NCBI RefSeq assembly: GCF_011602085.1
Contig: NZ_JAAONY010000001.1
Location: 992,001 to 1,056,000 of the forward strand
Length of the DNA stretch: 64,000 nucleotides
Direction: 5' to 3'
DNA from: Pseudoteredinibacter isoporae
GTDB lineage: Bacteria; Pseudomonadota; Gammaproteobacteria; Pseudomonadales; Cellvibrionaceae
In this document: positions 25,402 through 34,867 of the stretch, piece after piece
Numbering within the stretch: the stretch's first letter is position 1
Layout: every line of letters begins with the position of its first letter
Position numbers and translations under genes: made by a program
Notes under the pieces: generated by a model
The model's input: the letters and a program-made list of their open reading frames with translations, nothing else
What the model was told of the DNA's origin: nothing
Database searches by the model: none

Positions 25402-27165
25402 ATGAATGCCGTTTCGGACCGACTATTAAGTTTACGCAGCGTACTGGATGACTTGCGCTCGGATGGGCGACTGAGTCTGGCCGATGCCAATGTCCTGATC
25501 GGCTCCAGCCGCAGCAAAGAAGAAGCGGCCATGCACCCTCTAACCTATATTGCCAATCAGCGTCTGGATGACCAAAGCCAGGAGGGCGCCATTCTCAATG
25601 CCGAGGCCTTAACCCGCTGGTTGGCCGAGAAGTCGGGTTTGCCTTTTCACCACCTGGACAGTTTGAAGTTGCGGGCGGCGGAAGTGACGAAGGTGATGTC
25701 TTTTGCGTTTGCCAAGCGTCACGACATTCTCTGTGTGGAAGTGACGCCTGAATACATTACCATCGCCTGTAACCAGCCCTACAACAACAGCTGGGTTGAA
25801 CAGCTTGAGCATGTGGCTCGCAAAAAGGTACGGCGAGTCTTTTCTTTCCCCGGGGATGTCGATAAGTCCCGCACAGAAATCTACGCACTTTCACGTTCCA
25901 TTTCCGGAGCCAAATCCATGCCGGGCGGCAGCTCGGTCAGTAACTTCGAACAGCTGCTGGAACTGGGCAAGCTGAAAGATCCGGAAGCGAACGATCAACA
26001 TATTATTAATATCGTTGACTGGCTGTTGCAGTACGCTTTCGATCAGCGCGCCAGTGATATTCACCTGGAGCCCCGCCGCGAAACCGGCAAACTGCGTTTC
26101 CGCATTGATGGCATTCTTCACACCGTATATGAGTTGCCCAAAGGTGTGGCTACGGCGGTGTTAAGCCGTATGAAAATTCTCGGTCGCATGGATATTGCTG
26201 AAAAGCGAAAGCCCCAGGATGGCCGTGTAAAAACCAAACGGCCGGATGGCAGCGAAGTGGAACTGCGTTTATCCACTCTGCCCACGGCTTTTGGTGAAAA
26301 ACTGGTGATGCGAATCTTTGATCCCGATGTGCTGTTGCGCAGTTTCGAAGATCTCGGTTTGGTCGGCGACGATTTGAATCGCTGGCAGGATATGGTTGGC
26401 CGTCCAAATGGTATTGTGTTGGTCACCGGTCCAACGGGCTCCGGTAAAACCACCACCTTGTACACCAGCCTGAAATCCCTTTCGACCAGCGAAGTGAATG
26501 TCAGCACCATTGAAGATCCCATCGAGATGGTGGAAGAAAGTTTCAACCAAACTCAGGTGCAAAATAATATTGGTCTCGACTTTGCCGCCGGTGTTCGCAC
26601 CCTGATGCGACAAGATCCCGATATCATTATGGTGGGTGAGATCCGGGATAAGGAAACTGCACAGATGGCCTCCCAGGCGGCACTGACCGGACACCTTGTG
26701 TTAAGTACCTTGCACACCAACGATGCTGCCGGTGCTTTGAGTCGATTGCTTGATTTGGGTTTGCCGGCTTATATGGTGCGCTCCACCCTTACTGGTGTTG
26801 TTGCCCAGCGTTTGGTCAGAACCCTGTGCCATCACTGTAAAAAAGAAGCGCCGGTAGATTTGGATTTATGGAATTCACTGGTCGCCCCCTGGAAAGTGAC
26901 CCCGCCGCCTCATATTTATCAGCCGGCCGGCTGCAATGAATGCCGGCACACCGGTTATCTGGGGCGTCAGGGAATTTACGAGATTTTACTGCTCAGTGAA
27001 TCGCTGCGCGGTTTAATCAGTGATGATCTCGACCTGCAAACCATGCGCAAAGAAGCCATGCGCGAAGGTATGCGCACATTGCGTCTGTCCGGTGCTCAAA
27101 AAGTCTCTGCGGGGACAACAACTATTGAAGAAGTGATTCGTGTGGCACCGCCGCCAGAGAAGTAA
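25402..27165 (+). CDS. GspE/PulE-family secretion or pilus ATPase
   Basis: A 587-residue hexameric ATPase of the type II secretion/type IV pilus class. The N-terminal MshEN/T2SSE_N-like region covers about 50-160. The catalytic core has Walker A GPTGSGKTTT near 350, the Asp box STIEDPIEMVEE, Walker B RTLMRQDPDIIMVGEIRD, and the His box LTGHLVLSTLHTNDAAGAL. A tetracysteine zinc site (CHHCKKEA and CNECRHTGY) follows near 480-520. It is not flanked by pilus or secretion genes, so the machine it powers is unknown; some relatives bind cyclic di-GMP through the N-terminal domain. The start ATG is preceded by an AGAGTGAGAG stretch. Confidence 0.92.
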   Translation: MNAVSDRLLSLRSVLDDLRSDGRLSLADANVLIGSSRSKEEAAMHPLTYIANQRLDDQSQEGAILNAEALTRWLAEKSGLPFHHLDSLKLRAAEVTKVMSFAFAKRHDILCVEVTPEYITIACNQPYNNSWVEQLEHVARKKVRRVFSFPGDVDKSRTEIYALSRSISGAKSMPGGSSVSNFEQLLELGKLKDPEANDQHIINIVDWLLQYAFDQRASDIHLEPRRETGKLRFRIDGILHTVYELPKGVATAVLSRMKILGRMDIAEKRKPQDGRVKTKRPDGSEVELRLSTLPTAFGEKLVMRIFDPDVLLRSFEDLGLVGDDLNRWQDMVGRPNGIVLVTGPTGSGKTTTLYTSLKSLSTSEVNVSTIEDPIEMVEESFNQTQVQNNIGLDFAAGVRTLMRQDPDIIMVGEIRDKETAQMASQAALTGHLVLSTLHTNDAAGALSRLLDLGLPAYMVRSTLTGVVAQRLVRTLCHHCKKEAPVDLDLWNSLVAPWKVTPPPHIYQPAGCNECRHTGYLGRQGIYEILLLSESLRGLISDDLDLQTMRKEAMREGMRTLRLSGAQKVSAGTTTIEEVIRVAPPPEK

Positions 27166-27211
27166 GCCGTATATTCTTTATTTTATTTCTGATTACAAAA
27201 GGAACTTCGTA

Positions 27212-29137
27212 ATGAATGTTAAAGGGATTTTATTCCTTCCTGTTCTTGTAAAAACTCTGATAGCTTCGCTGTTGCTTTGCTTCGCTCTGATAAGCCAATC
27301 ATTTGCTGACCTGGAATCCGACTTGGATTTTTATCTTAAGCGAACGGACTATATTGATTTGCAGCTGTCTCCAGATGGAAAAACCTATTTTGCTTATATC
27401 CGTGGGGCTGATTCCAGCTACTTGGTATTTGTCGATGTCGCCAGCAAGAAGCCAATATCCTCCATTAAAGCCGGAGAGGAGGATTTAATTTATGACTATG
27501 CATGGATAAGTAATACAGAAGTAATTTATCGCTTTGGACGACATGTATGGTGGACCGATCGACCTGTCGGAACTGGCGAGTTGATGCGTTATGACTTGGG
27601 TAATAAGCGGCGCAATAAAATGTCATGGGGTGGCAATTATACCTCTCATGTCTTGTCCAACCAAAAGCTTGGCGATGAGCAATTATTGGTTGCCAGGTGG
27701 CTGCGCAGTCGTAGCGGGAAAATGAGAGCTGAAATTGGCAAAGTACGATCAAGAGGTCGGTGGAGCCCTGTGGAAACACTGCCAATGCCAGGTAGCCTGC
27801 CCGTAGCCTCTATCGGTGGTGAACTGAAAGTATTCAATTACACGGATGAAGATTTTAATGACTATGTTTACTATCGAGAAGATAAAGGCAGTGATTGGAA
27901 GGTTCTGGATATTGCAGACAAGGGTAGCCAGTGTTTTGTTGAGTTTTTGAATTTTGATGCGAGCAAGGTGTATCTGAATTGCGAAACAGGCGCTGAAGAA
28001 AAACGAAGAATTATTGAGTGGCATTGGGCGAACAATACATTCACTCAGCTATTTGGTGCTGAAGCCGGAGATGTCGGCTCTGTGATCCGAGACCCTAAGA
28101 CGGGTGATGCCGTGGCGGCGATCTATCTCTCCAGTACTGTTGAGTATGTTTATCGAGACGGTCAGGGTTTTGTGCTTGACTACAAACGTCTAGTGAAAGC
28201 GTTTAAAGGTCAGAGAGTTGAAATAAGCAGCCATTCAAAAGATGGAAACGTTATCGTTGTGCATATCTCTGGCGATACCAATCCAGGGGAATTTTACCTA
28301 TACAATCGAGAGACGAAAAAAGCGGATTTCCTGATGGCGGCCAGATCCTGGATGGATCGGGGCAAGCTGCAGCCAATGGAATCGCTGAAATTTACTGCTC
28401 GCGATGGCTTGAAGTTTAATGGATATCTCACGCGCGCAACAGGTGGCGATAGCAAAAAATTGATTGTGTACCCTCATGGAGGCCCTCATGGAGTTTATGA
28501 TATCTGGGGGTTTGACGAAACGGTTCAATTGTTGGCAGCTCAAGGATTCAATGTTCTACAAGTCAATTTTCGTGGAAGTGGTGGTCAAGGTAAAAGGTTT
28601 GAGCGAGAAGGGTATCTCAAATGGGGTACCGCAATGGTAGATGATGTCATCGATGCAACAAAAGCGGTTCAGAAAATGGGGGTGGCCAAGGATGGAGCGA
28701 TTTGCATCTTTGGTGGTAGTTATGGAGCTTTCTCGGCTCTGAGTGCTGCAGTACGTGAGCCTGAGTTGTACCAGTGTGCTGTTGGTAATGCGGGCGTATA
28801 TGACCTGGAAATGTTGTATCAGGATGATCGCGAAAGCAATTACTGGCGCCGTGATGGCATCTTTCGGGAGGCTCTAGGAGATGACCTGGAGGCTATGAAA
28901 AACATGTCGCCGGTCAATCATGCTTCTTCTATTAACGCCAAGGTCTTGCTAATACATGGAAAACGGGATCAGCGTACGCCTATTGAACAAGCCGAAGATA
29001 TGAAAAAAGCATTGGAAAAAGCTGGTCAGACACCAGAGTGGTTGAAGTTCAGAGATTCCGGGCATGGCGTTAGAGGTGACGATGAACGTCGAGAGTTTCA
29101 TAAAACGCTGATTGAGTTTCTAAAAAAGAACATTTAA
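27212..29137 (+). CDS. Exported S9-family prolyl oligopeptidase-like peptidase
   Basis: A 641-residue serine peptidase. The start is ATG 27212 (MNVKGILFLPVLVKTLIA) with AAGGAA about 9 bases upstream, and a cleavable signal peptide of about 33 residues. A beta-propeller-like region (40-370) with PDGKTYFAYI-type strands precedes an alpha/beta hydrolase domain. The catalytic Ser is in FGGSYGAFSAL near 505, Asp in IHGKRDQRTP near 585 and His in DSGHGVRGD near 620. The oxyanion strand YPHGGPHG lies near 415. These acylaminoacyl-/dipeptidyl-peptidase-like enzymes trim peptides in the periplasm. A hairpin follows the stop. Confidence 0.92.
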   Translation: MNVKGILFLPVLVKTLIASLLLCFALISQSFADLESDLDFYLKRTDYIDLQLSPDGKTYFAYIRGADSSYLVFVDVASKKPISSIKAGEEDLIYDYAWISNTEVIYRFGRHVWWTDRPVGTGELMRYDLGNKRRNKMSWGGNYTSHVLSNQKLGDEQLLVARWLRSRSGKMRAEIGKVRSRGRWSPVETLPMPGSLPVASIGGELKVFNYTDEDFNDYVYYREDKGSDWKVLDIADKGSQCFVEFLNFDASKVYLNCETGAEEKRRIIEWHWANNTFTQLFGAEAGDVGSVIRDPKTGDAVAAIYLSSTVEYVYRDGQGFVLDYKRLVKAFKGQRVEISSHSKDGNVIVVHISGDTNPGEFYLYNRETKKADFLMAARSWMDRGKLQPMESLKFTARDGLKFNGYLTRATGGDSKKLIVYPHGGPHGVYDIWGFDETVQLLAAQGFNVLQVNFRGSGGQGKRFEREGYLKWGTAMVDDVIDATKAVQKMGVAKDGAICIFGGSYGAFSALSAAVREPELYQCAVGNAGVYDLEMLYQDDRESNYWRRDGIFREALGDDLEAMKNMSPVNHASSINAKVLLIHGKRDQRTPIEQAEDMKKALEKAGQTPEWLKFRDSGHGVRGDDERREFHKTLIEFLKKNI

Positions 29138-29160
29138 GAGGGTGTAACTGTTGTTAGTTA

Positions 29161-29188
29161 CTTAGGGGGTTTGTTAAAACCCCCTAAG
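29161..29188. terminator. 12-bp hairpin between convergent genes
   Basis: CTTAGGGGGTTT pairs with AAACCCCCTAAG around a 4-base loop. It lies between the convergent S9 peptidase and VOC genes and probably terminates both. T-rich sequence is within the stem, not clearly after it. Confidence 0.65.
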
Positions 29189-29199
29189 TGCATCTTGTA

Positions 29200-29577
29200 T
29201 TACAAACGATGCATCGCGCAGATCTTATTGCCTGCAGGATCTCGCAAATACGCCAGGTACAATTTCATACCTGCGCCTTCGCGTACACCGGGAGCATCTT
29301 CAATCGCAGTGCCGCCGCTTTCCAGGCCGGCAGCATGCCAGGCATCCGCGGCTTCGGTAGTGGCTGCGGCAAATCCGATGGTGCCACCATTACCATGGCT
29401 GGCCGGATTGCCATCAATAGGCTTGGTCAGGGCGAAGATGCCGCCTTCCGTAAAGTAAAAACAACGACCTTTCTCGTCCATCACGCCAGGGCCGTGGCCC
29501 AGTGCACCTAATACGGCATCGTAAAAGGCTTTAGATTCTGCAACATCGTTCGCGCCGATCATAATATGGCTAAACAT
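29200..29577 (-). CDS. VOC-family (glyoxalase-like) protein
   Basis: A 125-residue vicinal-oxygen-chelate protein with two beta-alpha-beta-beta-beta modules: MFSHIMIGANDVAESKAFYDAVLGALGHG and the second ending LAYLRDPAGNKICAMHRL. The conserved metal-ligand-like His is in the first strand (FSHIMIG) and a second candidate Glu or His is not obvious at the end (ICAMHRL). The family includes glyoxalase I, dioxygenases and resistance proteins; the activity is not assignable. It is a single gene, transcribed away from glnE. Confidence 0.88.
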   Translation of the reverse strand: MFSHIMIGANDVAESKAFYDAVLGALGHGPGVMDEKGRCFYFTEGGIFALTKPIDGNPASHGNGGTIGFAAATTEAADAWHAAGLESGGTAIEDAPGVREGAGMKLYLAYLRDPAGNKICAMHRL

Positions 29578-29863
29578 GGAATCGCTCCTGTTGGGGGTTA
29601 TTGATTTTAATGAGCCAAGGCTCAGGGTTGCTTGTTTTTCAACACAGGGAGCTAAGAGTTACAAACTTTGGGGCGGTCTTCAATGCTCTTTACCTCCCTT
29701 GGTAAATACTGTCGCTAATAGCTTCTATAATGTCATGGGAGGGCCTGTTTGTTTGATCCTGACCCTATAACTGCCCAGGGTTTTGAGATAGGCTTTCCAG
29801 AACATACGGCATCATCAAACTGCCCTTATAAGTTCATCTTATAACGATATAGCCTGCCACTGG
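29578..29863. other. Divergent promoter region of the VOC and glnE genes
   Basis: About 290 bp with no gene seen. A small ORF of 64 codons on the plus strand here has no ribosome site and no recognisable sequence. The region presumably carries both promoters. Confidence 0.4.
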
Positions 29864-32800
29864 ATGGATTCGATAAAACCAAGGCAAGGGCTGAATATAA
29901 ATCGCATCATAGAAAAAGAGAACATTGTGTTAGCGTCATACGTGCCAGACCTGGCCAATTTCAGGTCCACCCTCGATCAATATTCCCAGCAGTGGCAAGA
30001 GCGAGCCAGTGAGGAGCAGCAACAGGCTCTTTCCTCATATTTAAACGATGACCTTCTCGCGAAGCAACTTGCTAAGGCCTGGTTGGGCAGTGAATTTATT
30101 TTTCATTGTTGCCGTGATAACCCCGGTCTCTTGCTTGAGCTGTTACAAAGCGAAGAACTTCAGGAAACCTGGTCTCGGGAAACTTTCACTCGGAATTTGC
30201 AGGCACATGCCAAGGGTGTAGAAAAAGACAGCGAACTGGATCGTGTTTTACGACAGTTTCGCCGTCGCGCCATGATTCGGATTATCTGGCGCGATGTAAA
30301 TCAGCTTGCCTCACTTGAAGAAACCACGGCGGACATGAGCGCACTTGCCGAAAGCTGTACGCAGCTGGCTTTGGAATTTCACTACGCTGCTTTGGTTAAG
30401 CGTTTTGGTTTACCTATTGGGAATGAAAGCGGGCGAATTCAGTCTTTGGTGGTGTTGGGCATGGGCAAGCTCGGCGCGCGCGAGTTAAATGTGTCATCGG
30501 ATATCGATTTGATTTTTGCCTACCCGGAATCCGGTGAAACTGAGCATCGATATGTTGAGCCTGGTGGACGCGCCAAAAAAACCACCAGCAATCAGGAATT
30601 TTTTAATCGCCTCGGGCAGAAAATTATAAAAAGCCTGGATGCGCAAACGGTCGGTGGTTTTGTATTTCGTGTGGACATGCGTTTGCGGCCCTATGGTGAA
30701 AGCGGTTCTTTGGTGATGAACTTCGGTTCCATGGAAGAGTATTACCAAACCCAGGGGCGCGAGTGGGAACGCTATGCCATGATCAAAGCCCGGGTGATTG
30801 CTGAGGGCGGCCCCCAAACTGATGTGCTGAGTGAAGAACCTGTGCAAGAGCAAAGCGCAGGCGAAGAATTAATGGAGCTGCTTCGTCCATTCAGTTATCG
30901 GCGCTATATCGACTTTTCAGCGATTGATGCATTGCGTGATATGAAACGCATGATTAATCGAGAGGTACATCGCAAAGGTATCGCCACTGACGTGAAGCTC
31001 GGTTTTGGTGGCATTCGTGAAGTTGAATTTATTGTGCAGGTGTTTCAGTTGATTCGCGGCGGTCGCGATCAGCGTTTGCAGGAACGTCGCGTACTGAAGC
31101 TTTTGCCTCTGCTGCAGGAAGATGGTTATTTGCCCGAAGGTGCCGGCGATAAACTCGCTGAAGCCTATCGTTTGCTGCGTCATGTGGAGCACGCTATTCA
31201 GGGTTATCAGGATAAACAAACCCAGGCACTGCCGATTGATGCCCACGATCTTGAACGTTTGGCCTGGGTACTTAACTACGCCAGTTGGGAATCGCTGGCG
31301 GCAGATTTACAACAGCACCGTGAACAGGTGAACGCGGAATTCCAGGCGGTGATTGCCGAGCCGGAAGAGGAAACCAAAGAGGATGACGAGTCGGACGCTT
31401 TTTTGCCGCTCTGGTTAGGCGAATTGGAGGATGAGTCGGCGATTGAACTGTTGGAGCAGCGTGGCTATCAGCAAGCCGATAAGTTACTGCAACAGTTGCG
31501 TGATTTACGACAGAGCCGAGCCATTCTTGCGATGCAATCGGAAGGACGCAATCGTCTGGACAAATTTATGCCCAGGCTTTTGCATACCTTGAGTCAGGGG
31601 CGCAATCCCGATGAAGATATAGCAGAAACACTAAGCCGGGTTTTGGGCTTGGTCAGTTCCGTTGCGCGACGCACCATTTATTTGGTTTTGCTGACCGAAA
31701 ACCCTGTAGCCTTGGCGCAACTGGTGAGGCTCTGCGCGGCCAGTCCCTGGATTGCCGATCAGCTGTCCAAACATCCGGCGCTGCTGGATGAGCTTCTGGA
31801 CCATCGCAGCTTGTACTCCCCGCCGAGCCGACAAGAGTTGGCGGATCAATTGCGTCAGGAATGCTTGCGTATCGAGTGGGAAGACCTCGAAGAATATATG
31901 GAAGCGCTGCGTTATTTCCGTATGGCCAATGTGTTACGCGTCGCCGCCTGTGAAGTAACCGATGCCATGCCGCTAATGAAAGTGAGCGATCACCTGACGG
32001 ACATCGCCGAGTTGTTACTGGAAGAAGTCATTGAACTGGCCTGGCAGCAGATGATTGCCCGCCATGGCCGGCCCCGGAACAGCAATGGTGACAATGTTGA
32101 ACGCCCGGAGTTTCTGGTTCTGGGCTATGGCAAGGTTGGGGGTATTGAATTGGGCCACAGTTCGGATCTGGATCTGGTCTTTATTCACGGCGGTGCGGCT
32201 GGCCAGAGCACCAGTGGGCGCGACGACAGTGGCGAACGCAGCCTGGATAACTTGATCTTCTACACCCGTATGGCCCAGAAGATTATTCATATCATGAACA
32301 CCCAGACCGTTTCCGGTCAGCTCTATGAAGTGGATATGCGCCTGAGGCCCAATGGCAACTCGGGCATGTTGGTCACCACGATTGCGGCTTTCGATCAGTA
32401 TTTACAGGAAGAAGCCTGGACCTGGGAGAAACAGGCATTGGTTCGCGCCCGGGCGATTGCCGGTGATCGAGAGCTGGCAATGCAATTTGATACGGTTCGC
32501 CAAAATATTCTCTGTCAGCCCAGGGAATTAGCAGCATTGCGTGAAGATGTTGTGCAAATGCGAGAAAAAATGCGCAAACATCTCGCGACCCAGGGTTCAG
32601 AGGGCGAAAAAGCCCTGCGCTTCGACATCAAGCAGGATGTCGGAGGTATCGTGGATATTGAATTTATGGTTCAATACGGCGTACTTGCCTGGGCTCATGA
32701 GCAGCCCTCCCTGGCACAGTGGACGGATAATATTCGTATCCTGGGATGTCTTGAACAAACCGGGTATTTATCGGCAGAAGACACTGCCCAACTTATCGAA

Positions 32801-32941
32801 GCTTACAAGGCCTATCGATCCGCCGGACACCGACTCGCGTTACAGCGCCAAAAAAGTGTCTTGCACGGAAAAACCGATTTTCAAGCTGAACGCCAAACGG
32901 TACAGCGACTATGGCAGCACTTTATGCAGCTGTCTGAATAG
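29864..32941 (+). CDS. glnE: Bifunctional glutamine synthetase adenylyltransferase/deadenylase
   Basis: GlnE attaches AMP to, and removes it from, glutamine synthetase in response to PII and glutamine. The protein is up to 1025 residues and has both nucleotidyltransferase domains: GMGKLGARELNVSSDIDLIF near 200-219 and GYGKVGGIELGHSSDLDLVF near 752-771, each with the GS/DxD metal motif. The regulatory linker between them is acidic and shorter than usual around 500-520. ATG 29864 has no ribosome site; GTG 29927, with AAAGAGA upstream, would remove 21 residues and is a realistic alternative. ilvE follows on the same strand. Confidence 0.95.
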   Translation: MDSIKPRQGLNINRIIEKENIVLASYVPDLANFRSTLDQYSQQWQERASEEQQQALSSYLNDDLLAKQLAKAWLGSEFIFHCCRDNPGLLLELLQSEELQETWSRETFTRNLQAHAKGVEKDSELDRVLRQFRRRAMIRIIWRDVNQLASLEETTADMSALAESCTQLALEFHYAALVKRFGLPIGNESGRIQSLVVLGMGKLGARELNVSSDIDLIFAYPESGETEHRYVEPGGRAKKTTSNQEFFNRLGQKIIKSLDAQTVGGFVFRVDMRLRPYGESGSLVMNFGSMEEYYQTQGREWERYAMIKARVIAEGGPQTDVLSEEPVQEQSAGEELMELLRPFSYRRYIDFSAIDALRDMKRMINREVHRKGIATDVKLGFGGIREVEFIVQVFQLIRGGRDQRLQERRVLKLLPLLQEDGYLPEGAGDKLAEAYRLLRHVEHAIQGYQDKQTQALPIDAHDLERLAWVLNYASWESLAADLQQHREQVNAEFQAVIAEPEEETKEDDESDAFLPLWLGELEDESAIELLEQRGYQQADKLLQQLRDLRQSRAILAMQSEGRNRLDKFMPRLLHTLSQGRNPDEDIAETLSRVLGLVSSVARRTIYLVLLTENPVALAQLVRLCAASPWIADQLSKHPALLDELLDHRSLYSPPSRQELADQLRQECLRIEWEDLEEYMEALRYFRMANVLRVAACEVTDAMPLMKVSDHLTDIAELLLEEVIELAWQQMIARHGRPRNSNGDNVERPEFLVLGYGKVGGIELGHSSDLDLVFIHGGAAGQSTSGRDDSGERSLDNLIFYTRMAQKIIHIMNTQTVSGQLYEVDMRLRPNGNSGMLVTTIAAFDQYLQEEAWTWEKQALVRARAIAGDRELAMQFDTVRQNILCQPRELAALREDVVQMREKMRKHLATQGSEGEKALRFDIKQDVGGIVDIEFMVQYGVLAWAHEQPSLAQWTDNIRILGCLEQTGYLSAEDTAQLIEAYKAYRSAGHRLALQRQKSVLHGKTDFQAERQTVQRLWQHFMQLSE

Positions 32942-33029
32942 TGGCTCATGCCGGGGTGTTTAGCTTTCCTGTCCAGCAGGGCCGAGCAAGTGCAGAAACT
33001 TGCTAACGACTTTATTGACGGAGATAACT

Positions 33030-33956
33030 ATGTCTTTTGCAGATCGCGATGGTGTCATCTGGTTAGATGGCGAACTTGTGCCCTGGCGCGAAGCGAAAAC
33101 CCACGTGCTGACGCACACCTTGCACTACGGTATGGGTGTCTTTGAAGGTGTACGTGCTTATGAAACCGAAAAGCATGGCACTTCGATCTTTCGCCTGAAA
33201 GAGCACACGGACCGCCTGTTCAATTCTGCCAAAATCATGATGATGGATATGCCGTTCAGCAAAGAAGAGCTGAACGAAGCCCAAAAGCTGGTAGTGCGTG
33301 AAAACAATTTGAACGAAGCGTACCTGCGCCCGATGGCGTTCCTGGGTTCAGAGGGTATGGGCTTGCGTGCCGATTCCCTGCAAACCCATGTGATGGTAGC
33401 GGCTTGGGAATGGCCTTCCTATATGAGCCCGGAAGCGAAAGAGCTGGGCATCAAGATTCGTACCTCAAGCTACACTCGCCACCATGTGAACATTTCCATG
33501 TGTAAGGCCAAGGCGAACGGTCACTACATCAACTCCATGCTGGCTCTGCGCGAAGCCCTGGACAGCGGTTGTGAAGAGGCGCTGTTGCTGGATAACGAAG
33601 GTTATGTGGCTGAGGGTAGCGGTGAGAACTTCTTCCTGGTGAACAAGGGCATCATCTACACCCCGGAATTGACCTCCTGCCTGGATGGCATCACCCGTGA
33701 TGCGGTGATCCAGATGGCCGAAGAGTGTGGTTATGAGGTACGCGAGAAGCGTATTACCCGCGATGAGGTTTATGTCGCCGATGAGGCTTTCTTCACCGGC
33801 ACTGCGGCTGAGGTTTTGCCGATTCGCGAGCTGGATGGTCGCCAGATTGCCGATGGCCGTCGCGGTCCAATCACCGAGCGTTTGCAGACCATGTATTTCG
33901 ATGCGGTGAAAGGTCGTTTGCCTAACCGCTATGATTGGCTGGCACCTGTTGAGTAA
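33030..33956 (+). CDS. ilvE: Branched-chain amino-acid aminotransferase
   Basis: A class IV PLP aminotransferase of 308 residues that interconverts branched-chain amino acids and their keto acids. ATG 33030 (MSFADRDGVIWLDGELVPW) has GGAG 6 to 9 bases upstream. Recognisable parts are THTLHYGMGVFEGVRAYE near 29-46, the PLP Lys in CKAKANGHYINSMLA near 158-170, EGYVAEGSGENFFLV near 190-205 and FFTGTAAEVLPIREL near 255-269. Codon usage looks strongly biased to G/C-ending codons, as in highly expressed genes. It follows glnE by 88 bp and ends in a strong terminator. Confidence 0.95.
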   Translation: MSFADRDGVIWLDGELVPWREAKTHVLTHTLHYGMGVFEGVRAYETEKHGTSIFRLKEHTDRLFNSAKIMMMDMPFSKEELNEAQKLVVRENNLNEAYLRPMAFLGSEGMGLRADSLQTHVMVAAWEWPSYMSPEAKELGIKIRTSSYTRHHVNISMCKAKANGHYINSMLALREALDSGCEEALLLDNEGYVAEGSGENFFLVNKGIIYTPELTSCLDGITRDAVIQMAEECGYEVREKRITRDEVYVADEAFFTGTAAEVLPIRELDGRQIADGRRGPITERLQTMYFDAVKGRLPNRYDWLAPVE

Positions 33957-33995
33957 GGCCTGACCGGGCAAATTCTGGCCCTCAAAAGCCGGCAA

Positions 33996-34030
33996 AAAAC
34001 GCCGATCACTTAAGTGGTCGGCGTTTTGCG
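33996..34030 (+). terminator. Terminator after ilvE
   Basis: AAAACGCCGATCACTT pairs with AAGTGGTCGGCGTTTT, a 16-bp stem with one G-T wobble and almost no loop. The A tract on the 5' arm and T tract on the 3' arm give bidirectional intrinsic-terminator character. Confidence 0.85.
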
Positions 34031-34078
34031 TTTAGGGCTGTTATAATCCGCCTTTTATTGAAGACAAGGCAAGATATC

Positions 34079-34843
34079 GTGTGGCCCAATTCGGCTAAAA
34101 AGAACAGCGAAGCCTTTATTGAGGCCAATTTCCGCAAGCAGTTTCGCCCGGCGCATCTGCTGAATTTTCATGCCTTGTGGGAAATGCAGTTCCTCGACAG
34201 CCATAAGATCTCCTTCCCGGAATCCGGGCACAGTCTGATTGACCGTTTTGAGCTGTCTGGTCAGGGGGCTTTCTATCTGAAGCGTCAGTTAAATCGCAGT
34301 ATCCGCACTTGGCGACGTCCTTTTGGCGAGCCAACCTTCGCTCAGGAATTGCGTAATATTCGTCTGTGTGAAGAGAAACACATTCCCACTCTGGAGCCGG
34401 TTTACTATGCTGAGCGCCAGATGGAGGTCGGCCCGGCCGCTATTCTGGTGGTACGCGCTCTGGATGGTTATCAGTCCCTGCAAGATATTATGGTGCATTG
34501 GTACGGTATGGAGCGGCATCTGCGCGAGTCAATTCTGCATACGGCCGGTAAAGCGCTGGGCCGCCTCCATGCCGCCGGTCTCGGACATAGCCGTCTTAAA
34601 GCCGATGACATCATCGTCGATCTGACCCAGATCCCCCAGTGGCGATTGGCCAGCCCCCAGTTTATTGCACCTGCAAAAAATCGTGATCTTCTTCTCGATG
34701 TGCAGGGTTTTCTGGACAGTGTGTCGGTTGTGGGCGAAACCGAGCTGGACTTCCTGCTTAAGGCCTATGTTGATATATGTCCCCAGTGGCCCAATCTTAG
34801 CGCATTGAAACAGGCCCTTTACCCAAGCCAGCAAGCCAGCTAA
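34079..34843 (+). CDS. InaA/WaaP-like lipopolysaccharide kinase-family protein
   Basis: A 254-residue protein of the Kdo/WaaP (InaA) kinase-like fold, starting at GTG 34079 with AAGG upstream; a TTG at 34058 would add 7 residues. The N-lobe has GQGAFYLKRQLNR with a candidate ATP-binding Lys near 68. The catalytic loop is LGRLHAAGLGHSRLKADDIIVD near 161-182: the normal HGDL...N is HSRL...D, so the catalytic Asp is replaced by Arg and the metal Asn by Asp. InaA-type relatives also have degenerate loops. It is directly upstream of msbA and hldE, fitting a role in LPS core or lipid A. Whether it is an active kinase is open. Confidence 0.8.
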   Translation: MWPNSAKKNSEAFIEANFRKQFRPAHLLNFHALWEMQFLDSHKISFPESGHSLIDRFELSGQGAFYLKRQLNRSIRTWRRPFGEPTFAQELRNIRLCEEKHIPTLEPVYYAERQMEVGPAAILVVRALDGYQSLQDIMVHWYGMERHLRESILHTAGKALGRLHAAGLGHSRLKADDIIVDLTQIPQWRLASPQFIAPAKNRDLLLDVQGFLDSVSVVGETELDFLLKAYVDICPQWPNLSALKQALYPSQQAS

Positions 34844-34867
34844 TCGGCCTCAATACGGGATTTTGGT

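Noticed and set aside
29576-29770. 64-codon plus-strand ORF between the VOC and glnE genes
   Set aside because: No ribosome site and no recognisable sequence; region better explained as promoter.
33465-33995. 176-codon minus-strand ORF over ilvE
   Set aside because: Shadow of ilvE; no start signal and no family resemblance.
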